Below are positions 1 through 9,765 of a stretch of 26,050 nucleotides of DNA, piece after piece. The position numbers were made by a program, and so were the translations under genes. Source of the stretch: Silene noctiflora (taxonomy: Eukaryota > Streptophyta > Magnoliopsida > Caryophyllales > Caryophyllaceae). The stretch lies in assembly GCA_009801015.1 (NCBI GenBank), contig VHZZ01000005.1:728807-754856 (forward strand), read 5' to 3'. The notes under the pieces were generated by a model. It was not told the DNA's origin and made no database searches. It saw only the letters and a program-made list of their open reading frames with translations. The first letter of the stretch is position 1; each line of letters opens with the position of its first letter.

Positions 1-140
1 ATTAGAGTTTAATTATAAGAATATATTCATTGAAAATATAATAATGTAATGAAATAAAGTTTTATTTATTGCCTTATTTAACTAAATGCCTTTTGGAGGA
101 AAAACTAAGAGAATTTTTATTCTCTTAGTAGTAAGGGGGA
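1..140 (-). mobile_element. Non-autonomous Helitron, 5' part (family A, cut by window edge)
   Basis: Read on the minus strand the element begins with TCCCCCTTACTACTAAGAG directly after a host A, the usual Helitron 5' TC end inserted at an A/T site. The same sequence recurs at 22355-22921 on the minus strand and at 2938-3398 on the plus strand, where both ends are present. The 3' end lies left of the window. No coding capacity is visible, so it would depend on a Rep/helicase supplied elsewhere. Confidence 0.75.
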
Positions 141-743
141 TACTAGGACTCGATGTTTACAATATCAGCTGAGCTCGATCATAGGTGAGCTCGAACTTGG
201 TTCTAGCTAGAACTCTCTTCTAACTTCCAAAATTAGTAAATATAAAAAGAATTAGGCTTTAATTTAATTTATTTTTAAGTGATAAAGAACAAACACAAAT
301 GTCTCCTAATATGCAATCAACGATTAAAATAATAAAAAATTAAAATAATAAAATAACAATTAACGTTAATGTCATAAAGCTTAATTTACACCAACTTTCT
401 ATAAATGTAACGTACGTGTACAAAATAAGAAAATTCTGGATTATTGCTTACGATATTATTTATCAAATTTTGTGTCTTTATCTTTAAGGACAAAATAACA
501 ACAAATTAAAACTTGACAACAAGACAAATTATAGATAAAATTTTGTTGACTTTTTTTATTATTTAACTTTTTATAAAATATTTGTCTTATTATTGATTTG
601 TGTGTTATGGTAAGTTGGCGTGTTAAGTTGTAGATTTGGACGTTGCTTAAATTACAAGGGACTTGTCATGGTATGATTAAGCTCTTTTTTGGTCTAGGAT
701 TAGAATTAAATTAAGATAAGCATACATGTATCGATCGAAGCGC
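141..743. other. Intergenic, no gene seen
   Basis: AT-rich sequence with no convincing ORF, RNA gene or intact transposon end. A few GAGCTCG words near 172-192 do not form a recognisable structure. Confidence 0.5.
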
Positions 744-897
744 TAGTAGAGCTGAGGGATTAGCCGGGGCGCTCGTCCTTGTTATAAAAAAAAAAACATT
801 GAAATTGTTAATTAGTTTTGAGTTCACGACGACCTACTTAGCTTGTTCGCTCGGCTGAAATTTTTCATGCCAACTTCAAATTCGGAGTCTGCCACTG
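744..897. mobile_element. Degenerate hAT-type MITE (family CAGTGGCGG)
   Basis: The right end reads GTCTGCCACTG, and the left end TAGTAGAGCTGAGG is a decayed partner. The interior has the GGGGCGCTCGTCC and GAAATTTTTC blocks shared with the copies at 1050, 13313 and 18039. No clear 8-bp duplication remains (CGAAGCGC versus CGTAGAAG), so this looks like an old copy. Confidence 0.55.
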
Positions 898-1049
898 CGT
901 AGAAGCAAGTAGGACAATATCTTTTTAAGATAACATCAAAATAATGGTTTCGAGCGATTTTAGTTGATTAAGCTGGATTAAATGAGGAATATTCGATTTA
1001 ATTTTGTGGATTCTAGTTATATTTTATCGTTATTGTGGATACCGATCAT

Positions 1050-1217
1050 CAATGGTGGCGGTAGAGGGATAGCAGGGGAGCTCGCCCTCTAACGAATGAA
1101 AATTTCCGAGTTTTAAGTTAATATTTCATAACATTTTTCAAGTTTCCATTAAACCATTAGATGTCGCCCCCGCTGAGATTTTCGCAACCTTTGAGTTCAA
1201 TTCCTGGCTCTGCATTA
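1050..1217. mobile_element. hAT-type MITE (family CAGTGGCGG) with near-perfect 8-bp duplication
   Basis: 168 bp beginning CAATGGTGGCGG and ending TCCTGGCTCTGCATTA, matching the better-preserved copy at 18039-18208. It is flanked by CCGATCAT (1042-1049) and CCAATCAT (1218-1225), a 7/8 match of the 8-bp duplication expected for hAT elements. It has no coding capacity. Confidence 0.7.
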
Positions 1218-1225
1218 CCAATCAT

Positions 1226-1624
1226 GACAGTCGAGATGGAAAGTTCTATATTAAGGTCGAAATTGTATAATTCTTTTATAACGACTACATTAGTAGTATG
1301 TAATTATTGAAGTTCCGATCACCTGATATCATAAAATGTTCCCGTCCTATCGTAAAACCGTCTTAATTCTAATAATCCAATCAATGAGATTCAATTAAAC
1401 TAACATATTGTTCAATTAAGATAGGATCAAATGTTAGCTAGATGTATAATTCATATAAAGATGAAGATTAAGATCAAGATTAGGTGTTTAGTCACTTGGG
1501 GTAATGTACTGTATATGTGGTCCAAGAGAAGAATGAAGATGCGACCATCATACAGTTCATCTGGAACATAAATCAGGTGTAACAAAAGTTTGGTCAAAAG
1601 ATTCAAAAAGTTGGTAATTATTTT
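1226..1624. other. Intergenic, no gene seen
   Basis: AT-rich sequence without recognisable coding or structured features. The short minus-strand reading frame in 1451-1666 has low-complexity composition and no family resemblance. Confidence 0.5.
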
Positions 1625-1730
1625 GTGAGACGGTTTCACACTATAAAATAGACTATTTATGTTCAACTCACTCTTTTATTACGTGAATGTTTTCTTATAG
1701 AAAAAGACCGTCTAATGATAGGTGCGAGAC
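1625..1730. repeat. Decayed inverted-repeat MITE fragment (GAGACGGTTTCACA type)
   Basis: GTGAGACGGTTTCACAC at the left faces AAAGACCGTCTAA and GTGCGAGAC at the right in inverted orientation. A related pair lies near 21195-21285 (ACCGTCTCT / AGAGACGGT). Ends and target duplication cannot be fixed, so the class is unknown. Confidence 0.35.
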
Positions 1731-2467
1731 TAGACCTTGTAAAAGCAACCTGGCCCGATTGACCTGACCAGATCCGAACTGCATCACCCGGAATGTGATC
1801 CGAAACTCGAATTGACCCGGTCCTGCCCGAAAATGCCGACAAAACATAACTCTAATTGAACCTAAAATATATAATTGAAATAATTTTTTCTCTCTTATTC
1901 ATTGACCCTGTTAGAAGTTCGGGTGGAGAGACGGACCACCTGACAACACAAGGGAGGTTCCATCCTAAAACTAATTGGCAATAGGAGGAGTAGTCTTCTT
2001 GGTTACGGTGTGGGAATTAATGAATCCTCAAAGAGGCCCTCCACTGGTGGCATCTTTTAAGCCCTGTTAAATTCGAAACCCAAGACGAAACCATGGACTC
2101 TGATACCATGTTAGAACACGCAAACAGGTCTGAGCCACACCCGAACGAAGGAGAGACGGACCACTTGACAACACAAAGGAGATTCCATCCTAAAACCAAT
2201 TGACAATAGGAGGAGTAACCCTCTTGATTATAAACTAGTCCAATATCTCTTTCTCCAACAATGTGGGACACTCTCATATGGGTGACTTCATATTCTAACA
2301 GACCCGAAATATCTTACCCGCTTGATCCGACCAACAAACCCAAAACAAAAATCGAAACCCGAAATAATCCGACCAGGCCTTAATTAACCCGAAATTAATA
2401 AAAGACTCGAACTAGCCCGATCCAAACTGACCAGAACCCGTCCCGATTGACCCGTTGGCTAGGTTTA
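1731..2467. mobile_element. hAT-like MITE with GACCCG-rich body, carrying a nested TRIM
   Basis: The left end TAGACCTTGTAAAAGCAACC and right end CCCGTTGGCTAGGTTTA match the ends of the elements at 17240-17721 and 20300-20734 (TAGACCTGGCAAA-type terminal repeats). The interior is full of degenerate GACCCG/CCCGA words, as in those copies. The flanking octamers (TGCGAGAC, AGGCTGAC) match at only 4 of 8 positions, so the insertion is old. The TRIM at 1909-2300 interrupts it; without that insert the element is about 340 bp. Confidence 0.6.
1909..2300 (-). mobile_element. TRIM (terminal-repeat retrotransposon in miniature), minus orientation
   Basis: A 392-bp element bounded by TGTTAGAA and TTCTAACA and flanked by a perfect 5-bp duplication GACCC (1904-1908 and 2301-2305). 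The complete LTR is 2109-2300 (192 bp). Directly after it on the minus strand comes TGGTATCAGAG (2108 downward), the classic primer-binding site complementary to initiator tRNA-Met. A second, internally deleted LTR lies at about 1909-2015; the two share the block around CTCCTCCTATTG and the GTTTTAGGATGGAA block. There is no gag or pol, so it must be mobilised in trans. The small reading frame inside 2017-2277 is LTR sequence, not a gene. Confidence 0.85.
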
Positions 2468-2937
2468 AGGCTGACCATGTACAGCTCATCTGGACTTAAG
2501 TCAGATGGAACATAAGTTGAGTCAAAAGCTTAAAAGAGTTGTAGTAAAACGTGTCGTAACAGCAGGAAATTGGACACGTGGAAGTATTTAAACTTAGGGT
2601 TCGTGTGCATTTTATTCGTATAAATCTTACAATTATTAGTTTGTTAAAAAGATTGTGTGCTTTTTCTGCTTTTTAATCTTGAATTGTTGGACTAAATGAC
2701 TAATTATTTGCATCATTACTTACGTACGATTTGATGTAGAAATACCTTGATGATAGTACTTTCAACATCTTGACTAGTGGTTAGGTTTTTAGAATTTAAA
2801 AGTAAAAGCTCAAAAATAATCGAGATTTCATCTTAAAACCAATAAGTAATAGAAATGGTTACTGTTACCGTCATTGTTAAATATTTATGAGAAAATAATT
2901 CCCCTTTTATATATATCTGTATTCATTGTTAATCACA
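2468..2937. other. Intergenic, no gene seen
   Basis: No coding or structured feature recognised. A palindromic G-box, CACGTG, lies at 2575-2580 in the context GGACACGTGG, but no gene begins nearby that it could be assigned to. Confidence 0.5.
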
Positions 2938-3398
2938 TCCCCTAATTTACTACTAAGATAATAAAAACTTTCTTAGTTTTCCCTACAAAAAGCATATACT
3001 TAAATAAGGAAATATGTAAAACTTTATTTTATTAAAGTTTTATCTTTTCAATGAATATATATTTTTATAATTAAACTCTAATCTTTTAATTAAATTCATA
3101 ATTATGATTTTTTCATTAAAATAAAATAAAATTGATATTAAACTATAAGATATAAGTGGCTAAAATTTCCAGTAATGCAATAATTATTACGGTAGACAAT
3201 AACTTGACACATACTTACAATTAGCTTTGTGACAAAAAAAAAATCATTAAAAAAAATTTACAACTTAATTTAATTCTCTTTGATTAGTTTTCCATTTTAA
3301 ATATTAATGAGGTAAAAATTTAAAAAGTATAAATAATCCATTAAAAAAAATATAAAAACTTTATATACCGCGCATGCATTGCACGAGATCTATACTAG
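2938..3398 (+). mobile_element. Non-autonomous Helitron, complete (family A)
   Basis: 461 bp starting TCCCCTAATTTACTACTAAG after a host A (2937) and ending CTAG before a host T (3399). Just inside the 3' end is an imperfect hairpin, CGCGCATGCATTGCACG (about 3369-3385). This combination of 5' TC, 3' hairpin plus CTAG and insertion between A and T without duplication is the Helitron signature. The same ends occur in the copy at 22355-22921. It encodes no protein. Confidence 0.82.
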
Positions 3399-4009
3399 TT
3401 TACAACAAGTACAATACAAGTCACGTCTGATTATCATAGATAATACTACTTCACGTAATTATCTCGAGTAGTATAACCACATAACTTCTGTGAACTCGAG
3501 TTGAATTTTCATTTTTTATGGAGTATCACTTATTGTGTCTTCTCTTATTTAGTCTGCTACTACTCGCTAAACAAGAAAGGTAAAGCAAGATATAAGTTAT
3601 TATGTTTTTCCAAAACGGTTTAAAAAATATATTTTAACTCTGACGTTATCTAAGATAGATCTCGAAAGTCGAACCCTTAAGAGATATTTGTCATAACATC
3701 TAACCTAATACAAAGTAGGCATATTTGATACCCATTATTTCACCTAATTAAATTTGGAAAAAGAAAACACAAATAATTAGATAAACATTATAAAAACTTT
3801 AATAATGTTGTTATCATATGTAACATTCTAAGGTAAAGTAATTTTGTCTTGTTGTGTGTTAAGGATTGACAGATTGAAGGTGGGGATATGACTTTAGAGA
3901 TAGGACATTCAAGATATTTGTACTAGTCAATTCCTTAGATTCAGATATTTACGTCGGTATACATACTTTGGTAGGAATACTAAAAAAAAATGTGACCTAC
4001 ATTTATTAG
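3399..4009. other. Intergenic, no gene seen
   Basis: AT-rich sequence with no ORF, terminal repeats or RNA-like structure that can be supported. Confidence 0.5.
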
Positions 4010-4459
4010 ACGGAAAATGCAAGTGGTGTCCTTGAGGTTTGCTTTTTTGCCCAAAATACCCAATTTTTTGATCCGGAAAACTTTAAGAGGTCATAACTCG
4101 TGTTTACGAGTTCAGAAAGTAATAATTTTTTTTTTCCAAATTGATCATGTTTCCGAGAATTAGGACTTGAAAAAAAAAATTGTTGAGTTTGGAATTCATG
4201 AACAAGAGATATGATCAGTCAAAGTTTTTTTGATCGGTCAAAAAAACTTTGACACGCAATAAATCCTAACCACGGGACCCAAATACGATAATTTTTTTTT
4301 TCAAATCGTAGTTCTCGGAAAGATGATTGATTTGAAAAAAAAATTATCACATTCTGAAATCGTAAACACGAGTTATGGCCTCTTAAAGTTTTACGGATAA
4401 AAAAATTGGGTATTTCGGGCAAAATGTCAAACCTCAAGGGCACCGCGTGCATTTTCCGT
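4010..4459. repeat. 450-bp foldback (long inverted repeat) element
   Basis: The two halves are inverted copies of each other over the whole length. The outer ends are ACGGAAAATGC and GCATTTTCCGT, and the centre is a perfect 16-bp stem starting GTCAAAG with a 4-nt loop TCGG around 4234-4237. The outer 150 bp or so of each arm match best; the inner parts have diverged. TTATTA occurs on both sides but the exact duplication is ambiguous. It is probably a foldback MITE. The reading frame at 4219-4452 on the minus strand is part of one arm and not a gene. Confidence 0.8.
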
Positions 4460-4468
4460 TTATTAAAT

Positions 4469-4637
4469 CACAAATTCTCATTGAAGACGGGCACTATCCG
4501 TTACAAACTGAAAATGGATAGTGCTCCTTTCACAATATGCAAGTGACACCAATTATGGGTTGCTTCATTTTTCCCTCACTTGCCCTCCCACTTGCCATAT
4601 TGTGACGGATAGTGACCGTCATAAATAAAACGTTTTG
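4469..4637. mobile_element. Mutator-like MITE (family M1), perfect 9-bp duplication
   Basis: 169 bp from CACAAATTCTCATTGAAGAC to GTTTTG, flanked by TTATTAAAT at 4460-4468 and 4638-4646. The ends carry inverted GACGG..CACTATCCG blocks. A 9-bp duplication is the mark of Mutator-like elements. Sister copies are at 9937, 20134 and 24041. It inserted directly beside the foldback that ends at 4459. Confidence 0.82.
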
Positions 4638-4646
4638 TTATTAAAT

Positions 4647-5058
4647 ATCCAAGTTTTTGATTCCTTTGTTCCAAATTTATATATTAAAAAAATCATGAAA
4701 AATGAAAAATGGTTTTATTAAATTGTTTCAATATGGACTTTTAACGGTTCTAATTAGTGAGTACTCTGTATATACTACTGGAAACTTTAGTCAAAGGTAA
4801 ACAGATGAATTGGATTTGGAGGAGGAAGTAGTAAAGTATTATACAAAGTATAACATCTTATCATACAATACATGACAAAGAAAAGCGAAAAATTGTAAAT
4901 TTAGGATGACATAATCTAGAATTATGTATGTAACATATTTAATCTTTTTCGAGTGAATAAATACATAAACTAAAAAAATTGGATGTAACAAAAAACTTAT
5001 TTTTGAGAAAATTAGCATGACTCGATTATTATAGAGACAAACATAATTATGCAAGTCA
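4647..5058. other. Intergenic, no gene seen
   Basis: AT-rich sequence. The minus-strand frame overlapping this stretch (4839-5111) is rich in Ile/Tyr/Phe, runs into the neighbouring MITE and resembles no known family. Confidence 0.5.
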
Positions 5059-5373
5059 GGTCTCGTTTGGTTGATACGGGAATTAAATTGATGTGTTAAT
5101 TTGCAATGCACTGAAGTTTAATTCCTAAATTACAATTCAAGGGAATTACAATAATCCGTTTGGTTGTCATGTTGGAGTTCTATTTTCCTAGGAATTTCCA
5201 ATGACTATGAGGGGGGTAGGTAGTAAAATTCCCCCATCATGTAGGAGTTGAAAATTCCTAGGAATTTTAAACTCCCTCATTTTACAAAAAATGGGGTAAC
5301 CAAACAACCTCTAAAATCTCAATTCATGGGATTCTAGAATTCCCATGAATTGAGTGAACAACCAAACGAGACC
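5059..5373. mobile_element. Tourist-like (PIF/Harbinger) MITE
   Basis: 315 bp with terminal inverted repeats GGTCTCGTTTGGTTG and CAACCAAACGAGACC. The GG(T/C)CTCGTTTGGTT end is typical of plant PIF/Harbinger MITEs. The flanking triplets are TCA and TTA, an imperfect version of the usual 3-bp duplication. The interior has several smaller inverted blocks (CCTAGGAATTT and AATTCATGGGA words). A related copy is at 9101-9373. Confidence 0.75.
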
Positions 5374-5376
5374 TTA

Positions 5377-5807
5377 TATTAATCTATGCCACTTGTTCTC
5401 CTTTAGCTAGGTCGTGATTTTGACATCGTTTCAATCTTGTGTAACTAACAAATTAAACCATGGAGCATAAAAATTCAATTAAAAATTCAATCGATTTAAT
5501 CGAGCAAAATTCTCGAGCTCTAGATCGGAATATATAACTGAATAAGTTCGATTCCTAATTATTGTAACCTTCGTAATATTAAGGTAAACAAAACCTGGAA
5601 ATCTTATTTTAGTTCTTTTTCACCCTTTATATTGCATTTTAACAAGGACAACCATTTGACGTTAAATCGATCTTCCGAACTCCACACAAAAACGACAATC
5701 TTGTTCCGGCAATAGTAATTTCGTAAATTTTTCTTCTCAACCTTAATATCTTAAAATTCCGTCTAAAATTAAGCAAAACCGACCCAATTAATTGGTTAAA
5801 ACACTTA
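5377..5807. other. Intergenic, no gene seen
   Basis: No ORF or repeat structure can be supported. Confidence 0.5.
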
Positions 5808-6536
5808 TCTACATAGTATAAAAGCTAAGTCATTTTTTTGCTTCTTATTGGCCGCTAGGTTTGAGAAAAAATTTATTTAGGTAGGGTCCCCGCATCTTCA
5901 TCCATAATTAATTATTCTCTCTTAATATAGTTTACTTTGTATATTATTGATAATTTCGTCGATAGAAATCTTGTGAAAATGAACGGACCTACTCCGTTTT
6001 ACATGTGCCTACTCTTTTTTAAATCATTCATTCAACATCAAAATTAAAAATTTTAAAATACTAAAAAAAAATTACAACTGAAATGTGTATTATAAATATT
6101 ACATTTCATTATTTATTATTTAAAAAAATTTAAATCAAAAATATAAAAATTGATATCTCTGAAATTTAAAAAAATATAAAAATATACTCATATTTTGTTT
6201 GCAATTTCTTTAAAATAGTTGACATAACTCAACAATTTAGACCTGTGCTATATAAAAACTTATACTCCCTCCTATTCACTATATTATTCCTCTTTCCTTT
6301 TATCACAAGAAATAAGAAAGTGGATTTGGACCACACAAAACACACTACCCCACATGTAAATGAATTTGGACCACACAAATCAACCCAAAAAAGGAAATAG
6401 GAAAGAAAACCCGAATAATCCGAAAAACGAAATAGGGAACAATATAGTGAATAGGAGGGAATATTAGAACTGTGTATAATATTTCATATCAAAAAATTGA
6501 AAGTAAACCCGTGCAAATGCACGGGTGTAAAACTAG
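5808..6536 (+). mobile_element. Non-autonomous Helitron (family B), complete, with nested MITE
   Basis: It starts TCTACATAGTATAAAAGC after a host A (5807) and ends CTAG at 6533-6536 before a host T. A perfect 8-bp hairpin, CCCGTGCA-AA-TGCACGGG (6508-6525), lies about 7 bp before the CTAG end. This is the textbook Helitron 3' terminus. The 5' end is assigned by its resemblance to known plant Helitron starts and is less certain than the 3' end. Removing the nested Stowaway (6265-6461) leaves about 530 bp. There is no coding capacity. Confidence 0.78.
6265..6461. mobile_element. Stowaway (Tc1/mariner) MITE nested in the Helitron
   Basis: 197 bp starting CTCCCTCCTATTCACTATAT and ending ATATAGTGAATAGGAGGGAA, with TA on each side (6263-6264, 6462-6463). 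CTCCCTCC termini and a TA duplication are diagnostic of Stowaway elements. The two ends match over about 25 bp, so the insertion looks fairly young and is later than the surrounding Helitron. Confidence 0.85.
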
Positions 6537-6979
6537 TTGTTTGTAATACTTTACCCAAACAGGAACTATGAAAATAGTACAAAACGGTTTCAATAATTTC
6601 CGAAATAAATACAAATATTATGTTGTTCATTTAGCTACCTATACTATTCTTAGTTTGACATGAAAAATTAATCATGTCCAATTGTCCAACCTTAATAAGA
6701 AATCATTCACCGCCCAATTTTTTTTGGACTTACAATTTTGTCAAATTAAGCACGTTGCAAATTGAACCTTACATTTTTCCTACCAACATTCGAAATAAAA
6801 CAATAATAATAATAATAATAATAACGATTTTTCGTCGGTCTAATTTCATTAAATTTCCACCCACAATAATTTTCTCATTTGGTTGCATTATCTTGAACCC
6901 TTGACTTCTCAATGTTAGCCAAATAATTGACATATTTACACCAATTTCAAATCCATGCCAAAAATCTCGATCAATTTAT
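6537..6979. other. 3' flank of the NAC gene
   Basis: Downstream of the NAC stop codon on the minus strand, so it should contain the 3' UTR. AATAAA-like words are present, one overlapping the stop codon at 6975-6980, but the real cleavage site cannot be picked. An (AAT)n microsatellite lies at 6802-6824. The plus-strand frame at 6674-6904 spans that microsatellite and is not a gene. Confidence 0.45.
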
Positions 6980-8249
6980 TCAATGTGTGTAACCAAACCC
7001 GAACCCGGTGGATTGGTTGGAGTACCGGATCCCAAATGGATCCATTGAATCGGGATTGTAATATCCCATATTATGATTGTTCAATCGTTGAGTTCTGATA
7101 CCACTTTGAACCTCTTCCTCGACCATTGGACCCCAATATTTATTATTATCGACTGGTGACTCGACTTGTGCCAAAGGTGGTAAAGTAGGCACGTACAAGT
7201 CACTAACATTGTTGTTATTATTATTCACTTGATGACCCGATTGAGGTTGAGTTGTTGATCCTGTAAACCCGAACTCAGGAACCGAACTTAACCCGGCTAA
7301 TACCGCCCAATCGAAATTACCCGACCCGAGATGATGTTGAAGGTTAAACTTGTCATCTTGTTGCCCTTGTGGTTGTTGTTGTTGAGGGCCCACATTGTTT
7401 TTTAACGAATTCATACGTGGCAAAGCAAATGACCGCCCGCCAATATCGGGTAAAGATTCCATGACGTCATCTAGATGTGATGATGACGACGATGATGATC
7501 CACCTGTACTGTTTTCTTTACTTGTCGTGGGCCGGGCCGCACCCGAACTTTTCTTGTAAATTCGGCATAATACCCAATCGTCCAACTGAAATCATCAATC
7601 ACTTGCACCGTTAGATATTTATAACAAAAAAAAAACGTATTTTGTAACAAATAATTGGACAAATATTATACGGTTTGAGTTATACGGACCTTGGAGCTAC
7701 CACTTTTACGGGTGGGTTCGGTAAGACGATATTCATGCATAATCCAATTGGTTTTAGTACCCTTAGGTGCTTTACCAACATAAAAGACTAACGCCTTTTT
7801 AATTCCGACTTTTCTTCCTTGTGTTGTTATGACTTTATCAGTTCCGGTAGCTTTCCAATACCCGGACCCGGCCACCCTATTAGGCCGGGACCCGTTCGGG
7901 TATTTTCGGTCTCTTGGACTAAAGAAGTACCATTCTTTTTCCCCAAACATAGCCTTACCTACACAAATTAAATCACAAATAACCAAATTAGTTACACAAC
8001 CTCGTAATTCCACTTTTCAGTAGGACCGTCTTATATAAGAATCTGTAGTAAGAAAACTCGAAACTTACTAGGTAAAACCCAAGGATCGAACTTATAAAGA
8101 TCAATTTCAGCAATAATTTGAAGAGAAAATTGATGACCAGCAACTTTTCTACATAAATATTGAACCAAAAGTTCTTCGTCGGTAGGGTAAAATCGAAACC
8201 CGGGTGGTAAACTCAATTGGGAAAGCGGATCTTTATCTTGAACTCCCAT
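6980..8249 (-). CDS. NAC-domain transcription factor, RD26/NAC072-like
   Basis: Three exons on the minus strand: 8249-8069, 7958-7690 and 7585-6980, with GT-AG introns of 110 and 104 bp in phases 1 and 0, giving 351 residues. The start is the ATG of MGVQDKDP, the conserved N-terminus of this clade; the in-frame ATG further upstream lies in the 5' leader. The NAC DNA-binding domain (about residues 14-162) has all five subdomains: A ([19 protein letters not shown]), B ([13 protein letters not shown]), C (ending [12 protein letters not shown]), D ([20 protein letters not shown]) and E ([11 protein letters not shown]). The transcription-activating C-terminus has poly-Ser, Gln-rich and Asn-rich tracts plus the clade motifs LPRMNSL and [11 protein letters not shown]. 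Members of this group (Arabidopsis ANAC019/055/072) are nuclear regulators of ABA, drought and jasmonate responses. An unusual point is Val in place of the highly conserved Asp of DPWDLP. It is longer than RD26 (about 297 residues) mainly through the low-complexity C-terminus. Confidence 0.95.
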
Positions 8250-8367
8250 TTTTTTTTCTTGAAATATAATAAATATAAAAAATGATATATTTTTTTTTTT
8301 TTTGTTAATTTGGTGAAAATATGAATTTCCGAATAGCCAATTTTCGAGAAATGGTTGAAAGCGGTCC

Positions 8368-8377
8368 ATATTTATAG
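8368..8377 (-). promoter_or_regulatory. TATA box of the NAC gene
   Basis: CTATAAATAT on the minus strand about 120 bp upstream of the NAC start codon. This would put transcription start near 8340 and give a leader of about 90 nt. The spacing and sequence are canonical for a plant promoter. Confidence 0.65.
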
Positions 8378-8491
8378 AGGAAGGAAAGTGCGGGAAATAA
8401 ATGAGATTAATTCTTATTTAATTGGTCCTTATCTTACAACTTTTAAATTGGGTCCACAAATGAGAAGTAGAAATACAGCGTGTGATATGAT

Positions 8492-8498
8492 GCCACGT
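8492..8498 (-). promoter_or_regulatory. ABRE-like element upstream of the NAC gene
   Basis: ACGTGGC on the minus strand, about 115 bp upstream of the TATA box. This is the core bound by bZIP ABF/AREB factors and fits ABA induction of RD26-type genes. Assignment is by motif and position only. Confidence 0.5.
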
Positions 8499-8761
8499 TT
8501 CGAGCTACTGAGAAACGATTTTTTTTTTAAAAAAATAAAATTAAAATTACGGACTAAGATATTATTTTTGGGGTATGTCATTCGTTTTAGTCGGGATTTG
8601 ACTCTGATTGAATCAATGAACGGTAAAATCTTTCTCGTAAGTTTGAATTCAAAAACAGGGTAATTATAAGATGGTAGGTTGATGAGTAATATTGACTCTA
8701 AGCTAATCAAATAAGTAAAATGTGAACAGTGAATCAATTGTTTAGCTTCATCTTTTTTTTA

Positions 8762-9075
8762 CCCAAATTCTTATTTAAGACGGTCACTACCCATCTTAAG
8801 TTTAAGACGGATAATGGCCTCTCACACAAATGCAAGTGAGAGGCAAGTGGGTGGGAAATGTATATACCCACTTGACTTCCACTTGTATTTGTGTGAGAGG
8901 GCAACTATCCGTCTTAAGTTTAAGACGGATAATGGCCTCTCACACAAATGCAAGTGAGAGGCAAGTGGGTGGGAAATGTATATACCCACTTGACTTCCAC
9001 TTGTATTTGTGTGAGAGGGCAACTATCCGTCTTAAGTTTAAGACGGATAGTGTTCGTCTTAAGTAAGACCTTCTG
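8762..9075. mobile_element. Mutator-like MITE (family M2) with exact internal tandem duplication
   Basis: Starts CCCAAATTCTTATTTAAGAC and ends GTCTTAAGTAAGACCTTCTG, with a T-rich 9-bp flank (TTTTTTTTA) on both sides allowing one base of homopolymer slippage. The body contains a 118-bp unit repeated twice in tandem (8795-8912, 8913-9030), which I read as identical. Each unit is itself palindromic (CTCTCACACAAATGCAAGTG facing CACTTGTATTTGTGTGAGAG). The simpler sister copy is at 11254-11437. Reading frames on both strands here are repeat sequence. Confidence 0.75.
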
Positions 9076-9100
9076 TTTTTTTTTAATTTCTCCTTATTAA

Positions 9101-9373
9101 GGTCTCGTTTGGTTGCCCTTTCAATTCATGGGAAAATTAAAATTCCATAAATTTGAAAAAGGGGAGGATGTTTGGTTGCCAATTTTTTGACAAAATGTAG
9201 GCATTCAATTCTCCTAGAAATTTTGAATGTCTACATGAGGGTGGAATTCACAACTCCTACATGCGCAACCAAAGGACTTTCTCGAATTCATGTGAATTTG
9301 TATACAAAAAAACAATTCACGTGAATTGGAAATTCCGGTGTTACTTGAATTCCTTGATGAACCAAACGAGGCC
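9101..9373. mobile_element. Tourist-like (PIF/Harbinger) MITE with TAA duplication
   Basis: 273 bp with ends GGTCTCGTTTGGTTG and AACCAAACGAGGCC, flanked by TAA at 9098-9100 and 9374-9376. This is the 3-bp duplication expected of PIF/Harbinger. It shares its ends with 5059-5373, but the interior is largely different. Confidence 0.82.
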
Positions 9374-9376
9374 TAA

Positions 9377-9765
9377 GAAGTCATTGAAATTGCGCGCTCA
9401 GCCTTTCGAAGGCTCTAGTGCAAATCGTTGACCGATTCAGTGATTCAAAGTTGGAAAAAACACAATCTATTTAGACGTATTTCTGATAATTTATTCCAAC
9501 TCAACCCTAATTTGATAATTTTGTTTCTTTGTTACTTTGTTTATAAAAATTGTTTCGCTTCCTTGATCAAAATCCATGACCTCAATTACCATTATCTCAA
9601 AAATTCATATATAATTAATTTACGTTAGCTCAATTTACTTCCGAACCAAACCCGTATTTAATTGCCTCTATTCAAAATGGGGTTCAAAGGTAATCAATCA
9701 TACGGCCGACCTTATCCTAAGGGACTGCATAGAAGTGTGTGATGAGTCATAAGTTATCTGATCGA
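9377..9765. other. Intergenic, no gene seen
   Basis: No feature supported. The plus-strand frame at 9428-9628 has no recognisable domain. Confidence 0.45.

Noticed and set aside
2017-2277. Minus-strand 86-residue frame
   Set aside because: It is LTR and internal sequence of the TRIM element.
4219-4452. Minus-strand 77-residue frame
   Set aside because: It lies wholly in one arm of the foldback repeat.
8355-8737. Overlapping frames on both strands upstream of the NAC gene
   Set aside because: They cover the NAC promoter, overlap one another and have no recognisable domain.
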